This document shows, piece after piece, positions 6,868 to 15,244 of a stretch of 17,849 nt of DNA; the stretch's first letter is position 1; each line of letters starts with the position of its first letter. A program made the position numbers and the translations under genes. The notes under the pieces were generated by a model. That model was not told where the DNA came from, ran no database searches, and worked only from the letters and a program-made list of their open reading frames with translations. This stretch comes from JALGVA01 sp964617715. Lineage in GTDB: Bacteria > Armatimonadota > Zipacnadia > Zipacnadales > UBA5352. The stretch is taken from positions 1-17,849 of the forward strand of contig CAZTZN010000091.1 of NCBI GenBank assembly GCA_964617715.1, read 5' to 3'.

Positions 6868-7977
6868 TCAGTGTTCGAGGGCGAAGAGGTCGAGTGCCCC
6901 GAGAGGCTGGGCCATCATCTGATCGTCCCACAGCGGATGCGCGGCGGGGGTGGGAGCCAGCTCGCGGGCGATGAGCACGAAGCCCGGATGTTCATCGCGC
7001 AGCCGGATGCGGTCGAGCGCGAGCGCCAGCTCATAGAGCGTGTTGCCGTCGATGGCCGGATAGGCCTCGACGAGCGCGGTGTCGGCGGGGATGCTTGCCA
7101 GCTCCTGCTCGGCTTCCGAGGCCGAGCGCATACCCGGGCGATCGAGGCGCTTGAGCCGCACGGTCTCCCCTGCGTGCCCCAGGGCCGACGCCACCGCCTC
7201 GACGTCCTCATCTTCGGCGCCGAGCAGCACCTTGGGATCGACGAACTCAGGCCCGAGGCGACGTTCGAGGCGCATCATCCTGACGACTTCGGCGACTGAA
7301 GTCACGGCGAAGTTGGCGAGCACGAAGTCGTCGAAGCTCAGTGCGCGGCGCAGCTCCTCGAGGAGGTTGGGGACACCGGCGCAGAAGAAGTTGGCGCACT
7401 TGGCGGGCTTGGCATCGGCGCAGATGCAGCCGACATCCTCGAGGTAGAAGAGGCATGGCGGGGGCGCGATGCGGCGGCCGTGGAAGCGGAAGCTGGCCTG
7501 GTCGCCGGAGAGGTTCACGAGCGCCCCCAGAGCCCCGTTGAAGCGAGACAGCGCATTCAGGGTGTTGGAGCGGATGGCCGAGAACATCAGCAGCCGGCGC
7601 AGTTCGCCCAGCGTCAGGTCGAAGTCGCCGCGCAGCCAGGCGACGAACTCGGCCCAGTCTCTGACGCTCGCCCGCAGCGCGGCGACGTCGCCGGCGCGGT
7701 CGGCGGGCTGAGACGCGACCAGCAGCTCGGTGACCTGCCGGACCACGCGCAGGTCCACGTCGAGACGATCGGCCACGCGGCGCAGCCCCTGCCGCACCCG
7801 CGCCTCGAACTCCGGGTCGAGCAGCATCCCGCGCAGTAGACGCCGCAGGTCCTGTCCGCCCATCATGGTCATCTGCTGGCAGCACTTATTCTCACATGCG
7901 CCACAGACAGCGTCAATCACCGCCTGGCGACGGCGGTTGGACTCACGAACCCTGTTGACCAGTTCCTCGCCGGTCAT
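6868..7977 (-). CDS. YkgJ-like cysteine-cluster protein with a long helical insert
   Basis: 369 residues. Two cysteine groups stand out: C25-GA-C28-ENK-C32-C33 near the N-terminus, and C175, C184, C186, C194, C199 in CLFYLEDVGCICADAKPAKC and FFC. Their order resembles the YkgJ/CxxCxxCC family, which binds zinc or an iron-sulfur cluster (CPFL..GC..Y..RP..CR.F.C). Here about 140 mostly helical residues separate the two halves, which is longer than usual. The C-terminal 170 residues are not recognised. No signal peptide or membrane segment is visible, so it is cytoplasmic. GGGAGGGAG at 7984-7992 supports the ATG at 7977. It begins 34 bases after the dehydratase stop, so the two are likely co-transcribed. 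Its function is unknown, and the cluster assignment is by pattern only. Confidence 0.7.
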   Translation of the reverse strand: MTGEELVNRVRESNRRRQAVIDAVCGACENKCCQQMTMMGGQDLRRLLRGMLLDPEFEARVRQGLRRVADRLDVDLRVVRQVTELLVASQPADRAGDVAALRASVRDWAEFVAWLRGDFDLTLGELRRLLMFSAIRSNTLNALSRFNGALGALVNLSGDQASFRFHGRRIAPPPCLFYLEDVGCICADAKPAKCANFFCAGVPNLLEELRRALSFDDFVLANFAVTSVAEVVRMMRLERRLGPEFVDPKVLLGAEDEDVEAVASALGHAGETVRLKRLDRPGMRSASEAEQELASIPADTALVEAYPAIDGNTLYELALALDRIRLRDEHPGFVLIARELAPTPAAHPLWDDQMMAQPLGALDLFALEH

Positions 7978-8011
7978 GGCGCGCTCCCTCCCGATCGCCC
8001 GGCCATGCGGG

Positions 8012-9124
8012 TCAGGCGCCGGTCGCGAACTCCTCGACGAACGATTCGTTGACGGTCACGCCCAGCCCCGGGCCGTCAGGCACCACGAGGAAGCCGTCGT
8101 CAAGGCGCAGCGGCGGAGTGAGCAGGCGCTCATCCACCGGGGTGGGCGTGGCTTCAATCTCCGTCATCAGGCAGTTGGGCAGCGTCACCGCCGCATGTGC
8201 CGATGCGATGGCTCCCAGGCGCGATATCCAGTTGTGCGGACTCACACGCACACCGAACCAGCGGGCCAGCTCGGCGATCTTCACCAGCCCGGTGATGCCG
8301 CCGCAGATGCGCACGTCCGGCATGGCGACATCGAGCGCGCCCACGCGGAAGGCGTCGAGAAAGGCCCTCGGTGACCGCAGCCGCTCGCCGCCGGCGATGG
8401 GCGTGTCGAGGGCGTGACGCAGCGCCACGTAGTCACTCCAGTCGCCCGGCGGCAGGGGTTCTTCGAACCAGAACACCTCATGCCGGTCGAGAGCCGCGCC
8501 GATCTCCAGCGCCGCATCCCTGTCTTCGCAGGCCTGGTTGGCATCAACCAGCAGCAGGACCTGGGAGCCGATCTCCTCGCGCACAGCCTCGAGGACCGCC
8601 AGGTCGCGCTCGCGCCCCGCGCCGAACTTGATCTTCAGCGCACGGAAGCCGCGCTCGAGAAGCTCACGCGCCTTGCGGGCCGCGACGGCGGGCTCTTCGA
8701 GGTAGATGCCGAGGGCGTAGGCGTCGAGGCGGGCGAAGCGGCGGCCACCGAGCATGCGGTAGACGGGCATACCCGCGGCGCGCCCGGCGAGGTCCCAGAG
8801 GGCGATGTCGATGGCGCTCAGCGCCGCCGCGCCCCCGGGCAGCGGCTGCTTGAGGCCGGTGAGCCGATCAACCATGCGCTCCCACAGCGCGCCGCGATCG
8901 AGGGGATGCTCGCCGCAGACGACCGGTGAGAGCGCCGCGACCGCCTCATCCAGCTCGGAGGCGTCCTGCCACCAGCCCTCGCCCCACGCGACGGAGCCGT
9001 CATCGCAGGCGAGACGTACGAGATGGATGGTCAGCGCCTCAGTGAGCGGGCGGGTGGCCGAGGGCGGGATGGGCGAATCGAGCGGCACCACCAGGTGGCG
9101 CAGCTCAACGGTCGCGATGGTCAT
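8012..9124 (-). CDS. mandelate racemase/muconate lactonizing enzyme family protein (acid-sugar dehydratase type)
   Basis: 370 residues, the normal length for the enolase superfamily. The N-terminal capping domain (about 1-125) is followed by the barrel. Catalytic residues of the mandelate-racemase subgroup are all present: K164-x-K166 in RALKIKFG, metal ligands D194 (VDANQ), E221 (FEEP) and E247 (AGGE), and the His-Asp dyad D270 (MPD) and H297 (SPHNW). With the Lys and His bases on both faces, such enzymes abstract a proton alpha to a carboxylate; most dehydrate acid sugars such as galactonate, gluconate or rhamnonate. The substrate cannot be told from the sequence. The ATG at 9124 is chosen because it starts the beta-strand of the capping domain; an in-frame start 16 codons earlier adds nothing recognisable. 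It is first in a set with the YkgJ-like and HTH genes. Confidence 0.9.
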   Translation of the reverse strand: MTIATVELRHLVVPLDSPIPPSATRPLTEALTIHLVRLACDDGSVAWGEGWWQDASELDEAVAALSPVVCGEHPLDRGALWERMVDRLTGLKQPLPGGAAALSAIDIALWDLAGRAAGMPVYRMLGGRRFARLDAYALGIYLEEPAVAARKARELLERGFRALKIKFGAGRERDLAVLEAVREEIGSQVLLLVDANQACEDRDAALEIGAALDRHEVFWFEEPLPPGDWSDYVALRHALDTPIAGGERLRSPRAFLDAFRVGALDVAMPDVRICGGITGLVKIAELARWFGVRVSPHNWISRLGAIASAHAAVTLPNCLMTEIEATPTPVDERLLTPPLRLDDGFLVVPDGPGLGVTVNESFVEEFATGA

Positions 9125-9440
9125 GTACGAGTCACCAGCTCCATCTGCCGCATGAAGGCGACAACATGCCACGAGTCGCCGCGGCCTTGCGGAGCGGTGG
9201 GGCGCGGCGTCAGGCGGCCGGGCGGTAGCCGCTACGCGGGAGGGTCACCATCAGCTCAGGGCGCGATGGATCCCCCTCGATCCTCCCGCACAACCGATCG
9301 ATGTGCATTCCCAGCGTGCGAATCGAGCGCCCGCGATCGCCCCCCGACCTCGAGCAGAGACTCCGCGCGTCACATCAACCCGGGCGCGCGGACGCGTGTC
9401 GGGCACGGCAGATCGGCAGGGCACGCGCAAGCCGACGCGG
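9125..9440 (-). other. 316-base gap without a gene
   Basis: This gap lies between the end of the MerR-like gene and the start of the dehydratase gene. I found no ORF with protein-like composition, no convincing -35/-10 pair, no long hairpin and no repeat. The dehydratase promoter should lie here but is not evident. Only a short GTAG/CTAC inverted repeat near 9226 and local GC-rich runs were seen. Confidence 0.5.
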
Positions 9441-10058
9441 CTACACCTCGCCCCGCTCCCGGCGCTCCATGAACTCGAGGACGTCCGAGAGATGGAAGCG
9501 CCGCTGGTTGCCGGGAGTGCGAAAGCACTTCAGCAGCCCGCGATTGGTGTAACGGCGCACCGTCGTCGGACAGACGTCGAGCAACAACGAGGCCTCGCGC
9601 AGCGTCAGCGTCGGGTCCAGCAGGCGCTGCACTAACTCCTGACGGGTCTCGCTGGCTCGCCGGGGGCGCTCTTCCTCATCTTCTTCGGCGGGCTCCTCGA
9701 TCTCGATGGGCAACTGCTTCTGCCGAGCCTGCAACTGACGCACGCGCTCGCGGATGCTCTCCCCCGCGCGGTCGAGTTCTTCGTGCAACGAGGAGAGCAC
9801 CCGCTCCCGTTCTCTGTCGGTGTTCTCTGCCGCGACCGGCGGCGCCTCAGCCTCCGGCACGTTCTCGGCCTCAGTGACGGGCAACTGCGCAGGCGCCTCC
9901 TCAGCCGGCTCCGCCACCTCTTGAGGCTCAGAGGACGCCGTCTCGGGCGCGTCCTCGGCCCCCTGCTCCTCGGACGGGGCCTCAGCGCCCTCATTCTCCT
10001 CGACTGAGGTGCGCTTGAGCTGCTGGTTACGGTACCGGATCCACTCGTGCATCAGCAT
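9441..10058 (-). CDS. MerR/BldC-like HTH protein with acidic linker
   Basis: 205 residues. The C-terminal 55 residues (151-205) are a MerR/excisionase-type winged helix: LTLREASLLLDVCPTTVRRY, then TNRGLL, a TPGNQRRF wing, and HLSDVLEFM. This is close to BldC-like stand-alone DNA-binding domains. Residues about 18-80 are a Glu/Ala/Pro-rich disordered acidic stretch. Residues about 81-115 look like a coiled coil, and a second acidic run (118-130) follows. No ligand-binding domain is present. The N-terminal helix is WIRYRNQQLKR. GAGGGG lies about ten bases before the ATG. It is last in an operon with the DUF2905 gene (40 bases upstream) and two TPR genes. It may be a transcription regulator or chromosome-associated protein; the target is unknown. 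Confidence 0.85.
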   Translation of the reverse strand: MLMHEWIRYRNQQLKRTSVEENEGAEAPSEEQGAEDAPETASSEPQEVAEPAEEAPAQLPVTEAENVPEAEAPPVAAENTDRERERVLSSLHEELDRAGESIRERVRQLQARQKQLPIEIEEPAEEDEEERPRRASETRQELVQRLLDPTLTLREASLLLDVCPTTVRRYTNRGLLKCFRTPGNQRRFHLSDVLEFMERRERGEV

Positions 10059-10098
10059 GACAGCGGTGCCCCTCTCGGTTGAGCACGCCGACCCGCGC

Positions 10099-10326
10099 TC
10101 ATCGCCGCAAGTATGCGATCAGCCACATCAGCCCGCTCAGCGCCAGACTGAGGACGACCATCGTCGCCAGCGGCAGGTAGAGCGTGAAGCCCGGCCGCCG
10201 GATGACGATGTCGCCGGGCAGCAGTCGGCCGTCGGGCGCGAACCGGGCCAGCAGAATGAGCACCACGCCGACAACCAGCACGGTGCCGCCGAGGATGATG
10301 AGCGCGCGCCCCATCTGCTCCATCAT
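10099..10326 (-). CDS. DUF2905 family small membrane protein
   Basis: 75 residues. Two membrane helices (about 8-28 and 48-71) flank the family signature GRLLPGDIVIRR (33-44), followed by FTLYLP. DUF2905 proteins are widespread, of similar size, and of unknown function. The start ATG at 10326 is followed directly by another ATG; GGGGGG (10334-10339) sits seven bases upstream and overlaps the stop of the preceding lipoprotein gene. The gap to that gene is 12 bases, so the two are co-transcribed. Confidence 0.9.
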   Translation of the reverse strand: MMEQMGRALIILGGTVLVVGVVLILLARFAPDGRLLPGDIVIRRPGFTLYLPLATMVVLSLALSGLMWLIAYLRR

Positions 10327-10338
10327 CGCGTGTCCCCC

Positions 10339-12030
10339 CTAGCCGCCGGCCTCGGCCCGCAGGGCCTTGAACTGTGCCATCGCATCCTGATGGCGCGCCT
10401 CGGCCCCCTCCTTCATCGCGTCGTTGCCCAGGTCCAGATAAGACAACGCGGCCACGGTGGCCTCGACGGCGAGCGAGTAGGCGAACTGCCTGCGTGCATG
10501 TTCGGCGCGCAGACCTTCGGGCGGGCGCACGCTGTCGGCGAAGCCCATCGCCTCTTCAAGCTGCGCGCGCACTTCGCTCAACCGCCGGTAGACCATCTCG
10601 CGTTCGCCGATGCCGTCGCAGACATACTCCTCAAAGGCGCTCCACCCCGAAGTGAGCGCCTCGTACACCGAGCTGTCCGCGGCGGCCATGACATCGAGGT
10701 AGCGCCGCCGCACCATGCTGGCGCGCGACCGACTCAGCTCGGCGGCACGCAGGTAGCAGGTGAGTGCATCGCGGTTGCGCCCTTCCCCGGCGTAGAGGTC
10801 GCCCAAACGCTCGAGTGCCGTGGCCTGCGCCTCGCCCGAGGTGACCGCCACCACCTGCAGCAACGCGGCCTCCGCCTGCTCGAAATTGCCCTCGAGCTGA
10901 TGCAGCTCGGCCAGCAACACCAGCACCGACGGGTCCCTCTGCCCCTCCCTGATGGCGTCGCTGAGCAGAGCGATGGCCTTGCGGCGGTGGCCGTGGTCGC
11001 GGTACACGCGCGCGAGCCCGAGCGACGCGCTGATGTTCATGGGATCGGCCGCAAGCGCCTGCTGGTAGTGCTCGATGGCGCGCTGCCACAAGCCGCGTTC
11101 AGCGAGCATCCCCGCCAGCCAGACGCGCGCCTCGATCAGGTCGGGGTCGAGCGCGACGGCGCGCTCCAGGTCGGCGAGCGCCTCATCACGCAGTTGCATC
11201 GCCATCCGCACACGGGCGCGCAGCAGGTACATCTCCGCGCTCGGGCCGCCCTGCTCGGAGACGCGGCGCAGCAGGGTGGCGGCGTGCTCGTAGTCGCCGC
11301 GATCATAGGCGGCGCGTGCCGCCGCCAGCGGATCGTCGGCGGGAGCGGCCGGCTGCTCGGCGGCCTCAACGGCCGGAGGCGCCTCCTCATCGTCGGCGGG
11401 CGCCTCACCGGTCGCAGGGGTCTCCGCGGGCGCAGGCGTCGGCGTGGCGCCCTCATCCGTCGCCGGAGCAACGGCGGCCTCCTCGCCCGGAACGGCGGTC
11501 ACGACCCCTTCGTCGGGCGCATCCCGCGGCTCGCCCACCTGCGCCATCAGCGCGACGATGCGGCCGGCGATGGCGGCGGCCTGCGTCGTCTCAGATGGCT
11601 CACACGAACCCGTCGCGGAAGCGCCACCGCGGGCCACCAGCATCACCCGGGGCGCCTCGGCGGCGTCCGGCGAGCCGATCGCAACCAGAGCCACGTAGTC
11701 CAGCCGCAGACCCTCGGTCAGGCGATCGAGAACAGGAGCGAGGGGCGTCCAGTCATCGCCGGCGCTCACGGCCGGGAGGGCCGCGCCGCCAACGCGCACC
11801 ATGGGCGAGGCGTCATGCAGGAAGGCGGCCCGCAGGTCCAGGCCGACCAGCTCACCGACGAGCGCGTCGGCCACAAGCGCCTCGGACTCGGTCAACCGTT
11901 CGCCCGCGGGAGCGATGATAACCCCGATGGTGCGCGCGGGCTGCCCGAATGCGACCAGGGTGCATCCCGCCAGCGACACCAGCAGCGCGACCGGCGTGAG
12001 CGTGGCACGCAGGCGCCTCAACGCGTTCAC
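10339..12030 (-). CDS. TPR-repeat lipoprotein
   Basis: 563 residues. The N-terminus has Arg residues, then a hydrophobic run ending in the lipobox LAGC (C23), so it should be lipidated and exported. Residues about 24-150 form an unrecognised globular domain (IGVIIAPAGERL, DYVALVAIG). An Ala/Pro/Glu/Thr-rich linker spans about 165-225. Tetratricopeptide repeats fill about 230-430, for example ARAAYDRGDYEHAATLLRRV, ADLERAVALDPDLIEARVWL and AIEHYQQALAADPMNISASL. The C-terminal 130 residues are helical. The GTG at 12030 is chosen because it overlaps the upstream stop (GTGA) and has GGAGG (12035-12039) four bases upstream; a GTG seven codons earlier has no such site. It is coupled to the zinc-ribbon TPR gene, which suggests a shared envelope complex. 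Confidence 0.85.
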   Translation of the reverse strand: MNALRRLRATLTPVALLVSLAGCTLVAFGQPARTIGVIIAPAGERLTESEALVADALVGELVGLDLRAAFLHDASPMVRVGGAALPAVSAGDDWTPLAPVLDRLTEGLRLDYVALVAIGSPDAAEAPRVMLVARGGASATGSCEPSETTQAAAIAGRIVALMAQVGEPRDAPDEGVVTAVPGEEAAVAPATDEGATPTPAPAETPATGEAPADDEEAPPAVEAAEQPAAPADDPLAAARAAYDRGDYEHAATLLRRVSEQGGPSAEMYLLRARVRMAMQLRDEALADLERAVALDPDLIEARVWLAGMLAERGLWQRAIEHYQQALAADPMNISASLGLARVYRDHGHRRKAIALLSDAIREGQRDPSVLVLLAELHQLEGNFEQAEAALLQVVAVTSGEAQATALERLGDLYAGEGRNRDALTCYLRAAELSRSRASMVRRRYLDVMAAADSSVYEALTSGWSAFEEYVCDGIGEREMVYRRLSEVRAQLEEAMGFADSVRPPEGLRAEHARRQFAYSLAVEATVAALSYLDLGNDAMKEGAEARHQDAMAQFKALRAEAGG

Positions 12031-13457
12031 TGCCCCTCCGTGGCCTCGCACAGGTTGCGGGCTCGCTCACACGCCTCGATGGCCGCCTCGTTCACCTGGC
12101 GAGTGCCCGGGTTGCTGTCGATGTCGGCGCGATACGCCTCGATCGCCGCCCCGTAGAGTTCGGAGGCCCGCTCGCAGTCGCCGCTGATACGCGCCTGATC
12201 GGCCTGGCGGCGAAGCTCGGATGCCTGTGAGACGGTTGAGCCGGCCGAGGAGGCGGTGCTCGTCTGCCGGCCGGTCGGCGGGGGCGCGTCGCTCACCCAG
12301 ATCGAGATCTCGCCCCGGCGCTCGGGCTCAGGCGCAGGCTCTTCCACAGTCTCGCCCTCATCCCCGGCAGCCGGCCGGCCGCCCTCGTCATCGGGGACGT
12401 CCAGCGGCCCCCAGGGCACCGGCTCGGTCGATCCGCCGGTGTCCGCCGTGGCCTGCTGTCCGCCGACGACGCGCTCGGAGGAGACAATCGGGGGCGGTGT
12501 CGCGCGGGTACGCGATTGTTGCGCCTGCTGTGTCTGCGGCTGATCGAGCGCGTCGGGCGCCGACGTGCGCGCGCCGATGGGCACCGGCAGGAACGGGTTG
12601 GGACCGGTGGACGGCACGACCTTCGCCAGCGATGGCACCGGCTGCGGGATGTCGGCATAGCCTCCGGGCGACCGGGCCATGGCCGACCGTCGGCGCGCCC
12701 ACCGCAGCAGCTTCTCAGCCTCATCATCACCGGGACGCACTCGCAAGGCCGCCTGGAAGGCGGCCACCGCCGCGTCGTAGTCGCCCGCCTCCATGGCCTT
12801 CGCGGCCACGGCCATCTGCCGCTCATATGCCTGGTCTGCCTGGCGCGCGGTGTGCACCCGCAGGCCGATGGCCGTCAGGATCATCAGCACGAAGAACGCG
12901 GCGGCCGCGGCCGCAATCCAGGGAGCGAGGCGCAGCAGCGGGCTGTCCTCGACATCATCCATGTCCTCGCCCTCGGGGCGAGATGCGCCGCCGCTTTCGT
13001 AGAGCGCCTCGAGCTTCTCGCGCTCGACGGTGCGCGTCGGGTCGAGCTGCAGCACGCGCCGGTACGCGCCCGCAGCCGCAACGGTATTGCCCCGCTGCTC
13101 CTCAGCCATGCCCAGCAGCGAATACGCGGCCACGAGGTCGGGCGCAATCTTGATGGCCTCCCGGCAGTCCATCACTGCGTCGTCGGCCTCGCCTCGGGTC
13201 AGCTTGGCCGCGGCATCACGCAGCAGCCGTTCGGCCTCGGGGACCGGGCCGCCCGCCGCCGCGTCGGACGGCTCCATCACCGTCGTGTACCCGGGCACGT
13301 CATCAGTCACGATCTCGCCCGGCACCGGGTCGATGCGGTCCGTGTTCTCTCCGGGCGCGCTCTCCCCGGCGGCCTCGACCCGCAATTCGGCCCCGCAGCG
13401 AACGCAGAAGGTGGCCTGCTCGGCATTGCGCGCTCCGCACTCCGTGCACTGTGCCAT
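12027..13457 (-). CDS. zinc-ribbon, TPR and transmembrane protein
   Basis: 476 residues. The N-terminal zinc ribbon is C4-TE-C7-G and FC18-VR-C21-G. A low-complexity acidic stretch (about 27-70) is followed by two TPR-like units (about 76-143: AKLTRGEADDAVMDCREAIK, AGAYRRVLQLDP). One membrane helix lies at about 177-199. Beyond it are another TPR unit (about 206-262), a long Pro/Gln/Thr-rich disordered linker (about 270-410) and a C-terminal TPR-like unit (about 425-476). The ribbon side is probably cytoplasmic and the rest outside. The ATG at 13457 is chosen so that the ribbon is N-terminal; the 21 residues an upstream in-frame start would add have no domain. No clear ribosome site is seen. 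It is first in a four-gene operon. Confidence 0.85.
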   Translation of the reverse strand: MAQCTECGARNAEQATFCVRCGAELRVEAAGESAPGENTDRIDPVPGEIVTDDVPGYTTVMEPSDAAAGGPVPEAERLLRDAAAKLTRGEADDAVMDCREAIKIAPDLVAAYSLLGMAEEQRGNTVAAAGAYRRVLQLDPTRTVEREKLEALYESGGASRPEGEDMDDVEDSPLLRLAPWIAAAAAAFFVLMILTAIGLRVHTARQADQAYERQMAVAAKAMEAGDYDAAVAAFQAALRVRPGDDEAEKLLRWARRRSAMARSPGGYADIPQPVPSLAKVVPSTGPNPFLPVPIGARTSAPDALDQPQTQQAQQSRTRATPPPIVSSERVVGGQQATADTGGSTEPVPWGPLDVPDDEGGRPAAGDEGETVEEPAPEPERRGEISIWVSDAPPPTGRQTSTASSAGSTVSQASELRRQADQARISGDCERASELYGAAIEAYRADIDSNPGTRQVNEAAIEACERARNLCEATEGQ

Positions 13458-13532
13458 GGCAATCAACACCGTAGGATGGCAGTGGAGCTTTGTCGCGGTT
13501 TTGCAACCAACATTGCACACTACCTCGAGGAT

Positions 13533-13561
13533 AACTTAGCGCAAAGCTGATGAGCTGTCAA
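13533..13561 (-). promoter_or_regulatory. promoter candidate for the TPR/DUF2905/MerR operon
   Basis: On the minus strand a perfect TTGACA (13556-13561) is followed after 17 bases by TAAGTT (13533-13538), which keeps only the three most conserved -10 positions. Transcription would start near 13527, with a leader of about 70 bases. It begins five bases after the HisG terminator hairpin. Confidence 0.45.
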
Positions 13562-13566
13562 GGAAC

Positions 13567-13592
13567 GGGGCGCACGAGAACTCGTGCGCCCC
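13567..13592 (-). terminator. hairpin terminator after hisG
   Basis: A perfect 12-pair stem (13567-13578 with 13581-13592) with a two-base loop lies about 30 bases past the hisG stop. On the minus strand it is followed by GTTCCTTG, a poor U-tract. It separates the hisG transcript from the next operon. Confidence 0.7.
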
Positions 13593-13621
13593 GCAAGGCC
13601 GCCGCCGTCGCTTCACAGGGT

Positions 13622-14506
13622 TCAGACCACAACCTTGGTGAGCGGGTACTCGATGATCCCCTGGGCGCCGGCGGCCTTGAGCGCGGGGATCAGGTCCTTC
13701 ACGATCGCGCTGTCCACGATGGTCTCGACCGCCACCCACGGCTCGTCGCCGTTGGCCAGCGGTGACACCGTCGGGGTCTTCAGCGCCGGCAGCGCGGCGA
13801 TGATCGCGGGCAGGTCCGCCTCGCGCGCGTTCATCTTCAGCCCGACCTTGTTCTCGGCCGCGAGCGCCGCGTTGAGCAGTAGCGAGATGGTCTCGATCTT
13901 CGCGCGCTTCCACGGGTCGGCCCAGGCATCCCGGTTGGCGACGAGCTTGGTACATGATTCGAAGAGCGTGTCGATGATACGCAGGTTGTTCGCGCGCAGC
14001 GTGCTGCCGGTCTCGGTGCCCTCGATCACCGCATCTACCAGGTCCGGGCACTTCGCCTCGGTGGCGCCCCACGAGAACTCGACCTCGGCCTCGACGCCGT
14101 GTTCGGCAAGCCAACGCCGGGTCACGCCCACCAGCTCGGTGGCGATACGCTTGCCCTGCAGGTCCTGCACACCCTGGATGTCGGAACTCTCGTGCACCGC
14201 CAGCACCCAGCGGTAGGGGCGCATGCCGCCCTTGGCGTAGATCAGATCGCTGACCTCGACCAGGTCCACATCGCGCTCGAGGATCCAGTCGTAGCCGGTC
14301 AGACCGCAGTCGAGCACGCCATGGTCGATGTAGAGCGGCAGCTCCTGAGCGCGCAGCAGCACGCCCCACAGCTCGGGGTCGCCCAGGTCGGGCGAGTAGG
14401 CGCGCTCATCAACGGTGACGGAAAAGCCGGCCTTGCGGAACAGTTCGATGGTCGAATTCTGCAGACTCCCCTTGGGCAGTCCGATGCGAAGCCGCCGGTC
14501 AGACAT
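13622..14506 (-). CDS. hisG: ATP phosphoribosyltransferase, long form (HisG)
   Basis: 294 residues, the length of the long HisG form. It makes phosphoribosyl-ATP from ATP and PRPP, the first step of histidine synthesis, in the cytoplasm. Signatures: LPKGSLQNSTIELFRKAGF at the N-terminus, LLRAQELPLYI (50-60), DCGLTGYDWI (66-75), and the PRPP loop E162-GTETGSTLRANN (162-174). The C-terminal ACT-like regulatory domain (about 218-294, ending GAQGIIEYPLTKVV) means it should be inhibited by histidine and not need HisZ. It starts six bases after the LysE-family gene stop, with GAGGAG (14516-14521) nine bases before the ATG. No other his gene is in view, so it is separated from the rest of the pathway or at an operon end. 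Confidence 0.96.
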   Translation of the reverse strand: MSDRRLRIGLPKGSLQNSTIELFRKAGFSVTVDERAYSPDLGDPELWGVLLRAQELPLYIDHGVLDCGLTGYDWILERDVDLVEVSDLIYAKGGMRPYRWVLAVHESSDIQGVQDLQGKRIATELVGVTRRWLAEHGVEAEVEFSWGATEAKCPDLVDAVIEGTETGSTLRANNLRIIDTLFESCTKLVANRDAWADPWKRAKIETISLLLNAALAAENKVGLKMNAREADLPAIIAALPALKTPTVSPLANGDEPWVAVETIVDSAIVKDLIPALKAAGAQGIIEYPLTKVVV

Positions 14507-14512
14507 CAGGGG

Positions 14513-15244
14513 TCACTCCTCAGTATCGGTATCAGCCGCGCCCGCGCCGGCGCAGGCCCGGGTGAACATCTCGGTGGTCGGCAGGTCGGCGGTCCGGTCG
14601 CCCGCCCCCAGCCAGATGAAGCGCACTCCGGTCCAGATGAACCACAGGCTGAGCAGCACCAGCGCGGCGCCGCACACCAGGATCATCCACATGTAGGTGG
14701 CGCCGGACAACCAGGTGGCGCCGGTCACCACGATCAGGCCCACGAACGCGTACCAGACGAAGTCGGACAGCTCGTGGCCGAGGTAGAACGTGATGTACTC
14801 GCCAATGGTGCAGGGCGCGGCATGCGCGAGCTGACCGGTGCCGATGGTCGCCCACCAGCCCACGAAATACGGGTTGACGGCGCACACAAACGCACCCGCC
14901 AGCGCCAGGCGCAGCCAGGATACGACCTCGCCACCAGCACCGAAGTCCAGCGACGCCGCGTGTGCGTGCAGCATCATATCGATGCCCATGCAGGCCAGGA
15001 AGGCGCCGCCGATGAGCCCGATACCTCCGCGCAGCGCCGGGCGCTGCAGCACGCGGCGCAGGCCGGCGATGAGCAGCAACACGGTCACGATCTCCAGCGC
15101 CGCGTGCCCGGCGACGATCGCCCACACGGCGCCCATGCCCTGTGCCCCGGTCTGCCCGATGACCAGCACCAGCATCGGCCCGGGCATGATGGCGCCCGAG
15201 AAGCCGGTGATGAAGGCGATGCCGAAGATGCGGGCGATCCTCAT
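14513..15244 (-). CDS. LysE family exporter
   Basis: 243 residues with about six membrane helices. The N-terminal signature GFSGAIMPGPMLVLVIG (14-30) is that of LysE/RhtB amino-acid exporters, and NPYFVGWWATIG in the fourth helix is the conserved Asn-Pro segment. It would export an amino acid or related compound through the inner membrane. The polar C-terminal 25 residues are probably cytoplasmic. Its ATG overlaps the stop of the small winged-helix gene (ATGA, 15241-15244), and hisG follows six bases downstream, so all three are co-translated. The substrate is unknown. Confidence 0.9.
   Translation of the reverse strand: MRIARIFGIAFITGFSGAIMPGPMLVLVIGQTGAQGMGAVWAIVAGHAALEIVTVLLLIAGLRRVLQRPALRGGIGLIGGAFLACMGIDMMLHAHAASLDFGAGGEVVSWLRLALAGAFVCAVNPYFVGWWATIGTGQLAHAAPCTIGEYITFYLGHELSDFVWYAFVGLIVVTGATWLSGATYMWMILVCGAALVLLSLWFIWTGVRFIWLGAGDRTADLPTTEMFTRACAGAGAADTDTEE

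Noticed and set aside
10009..12156. A 715-codon open frame on the plus strand opposite the TPR lipoprotein gene
   Set aside because: Its composition is biased (Arg, Gly, His, Gln), it crosses several real genes and intergenic gaps, and it has no recognisable motif. It is a GC-driven shadow.
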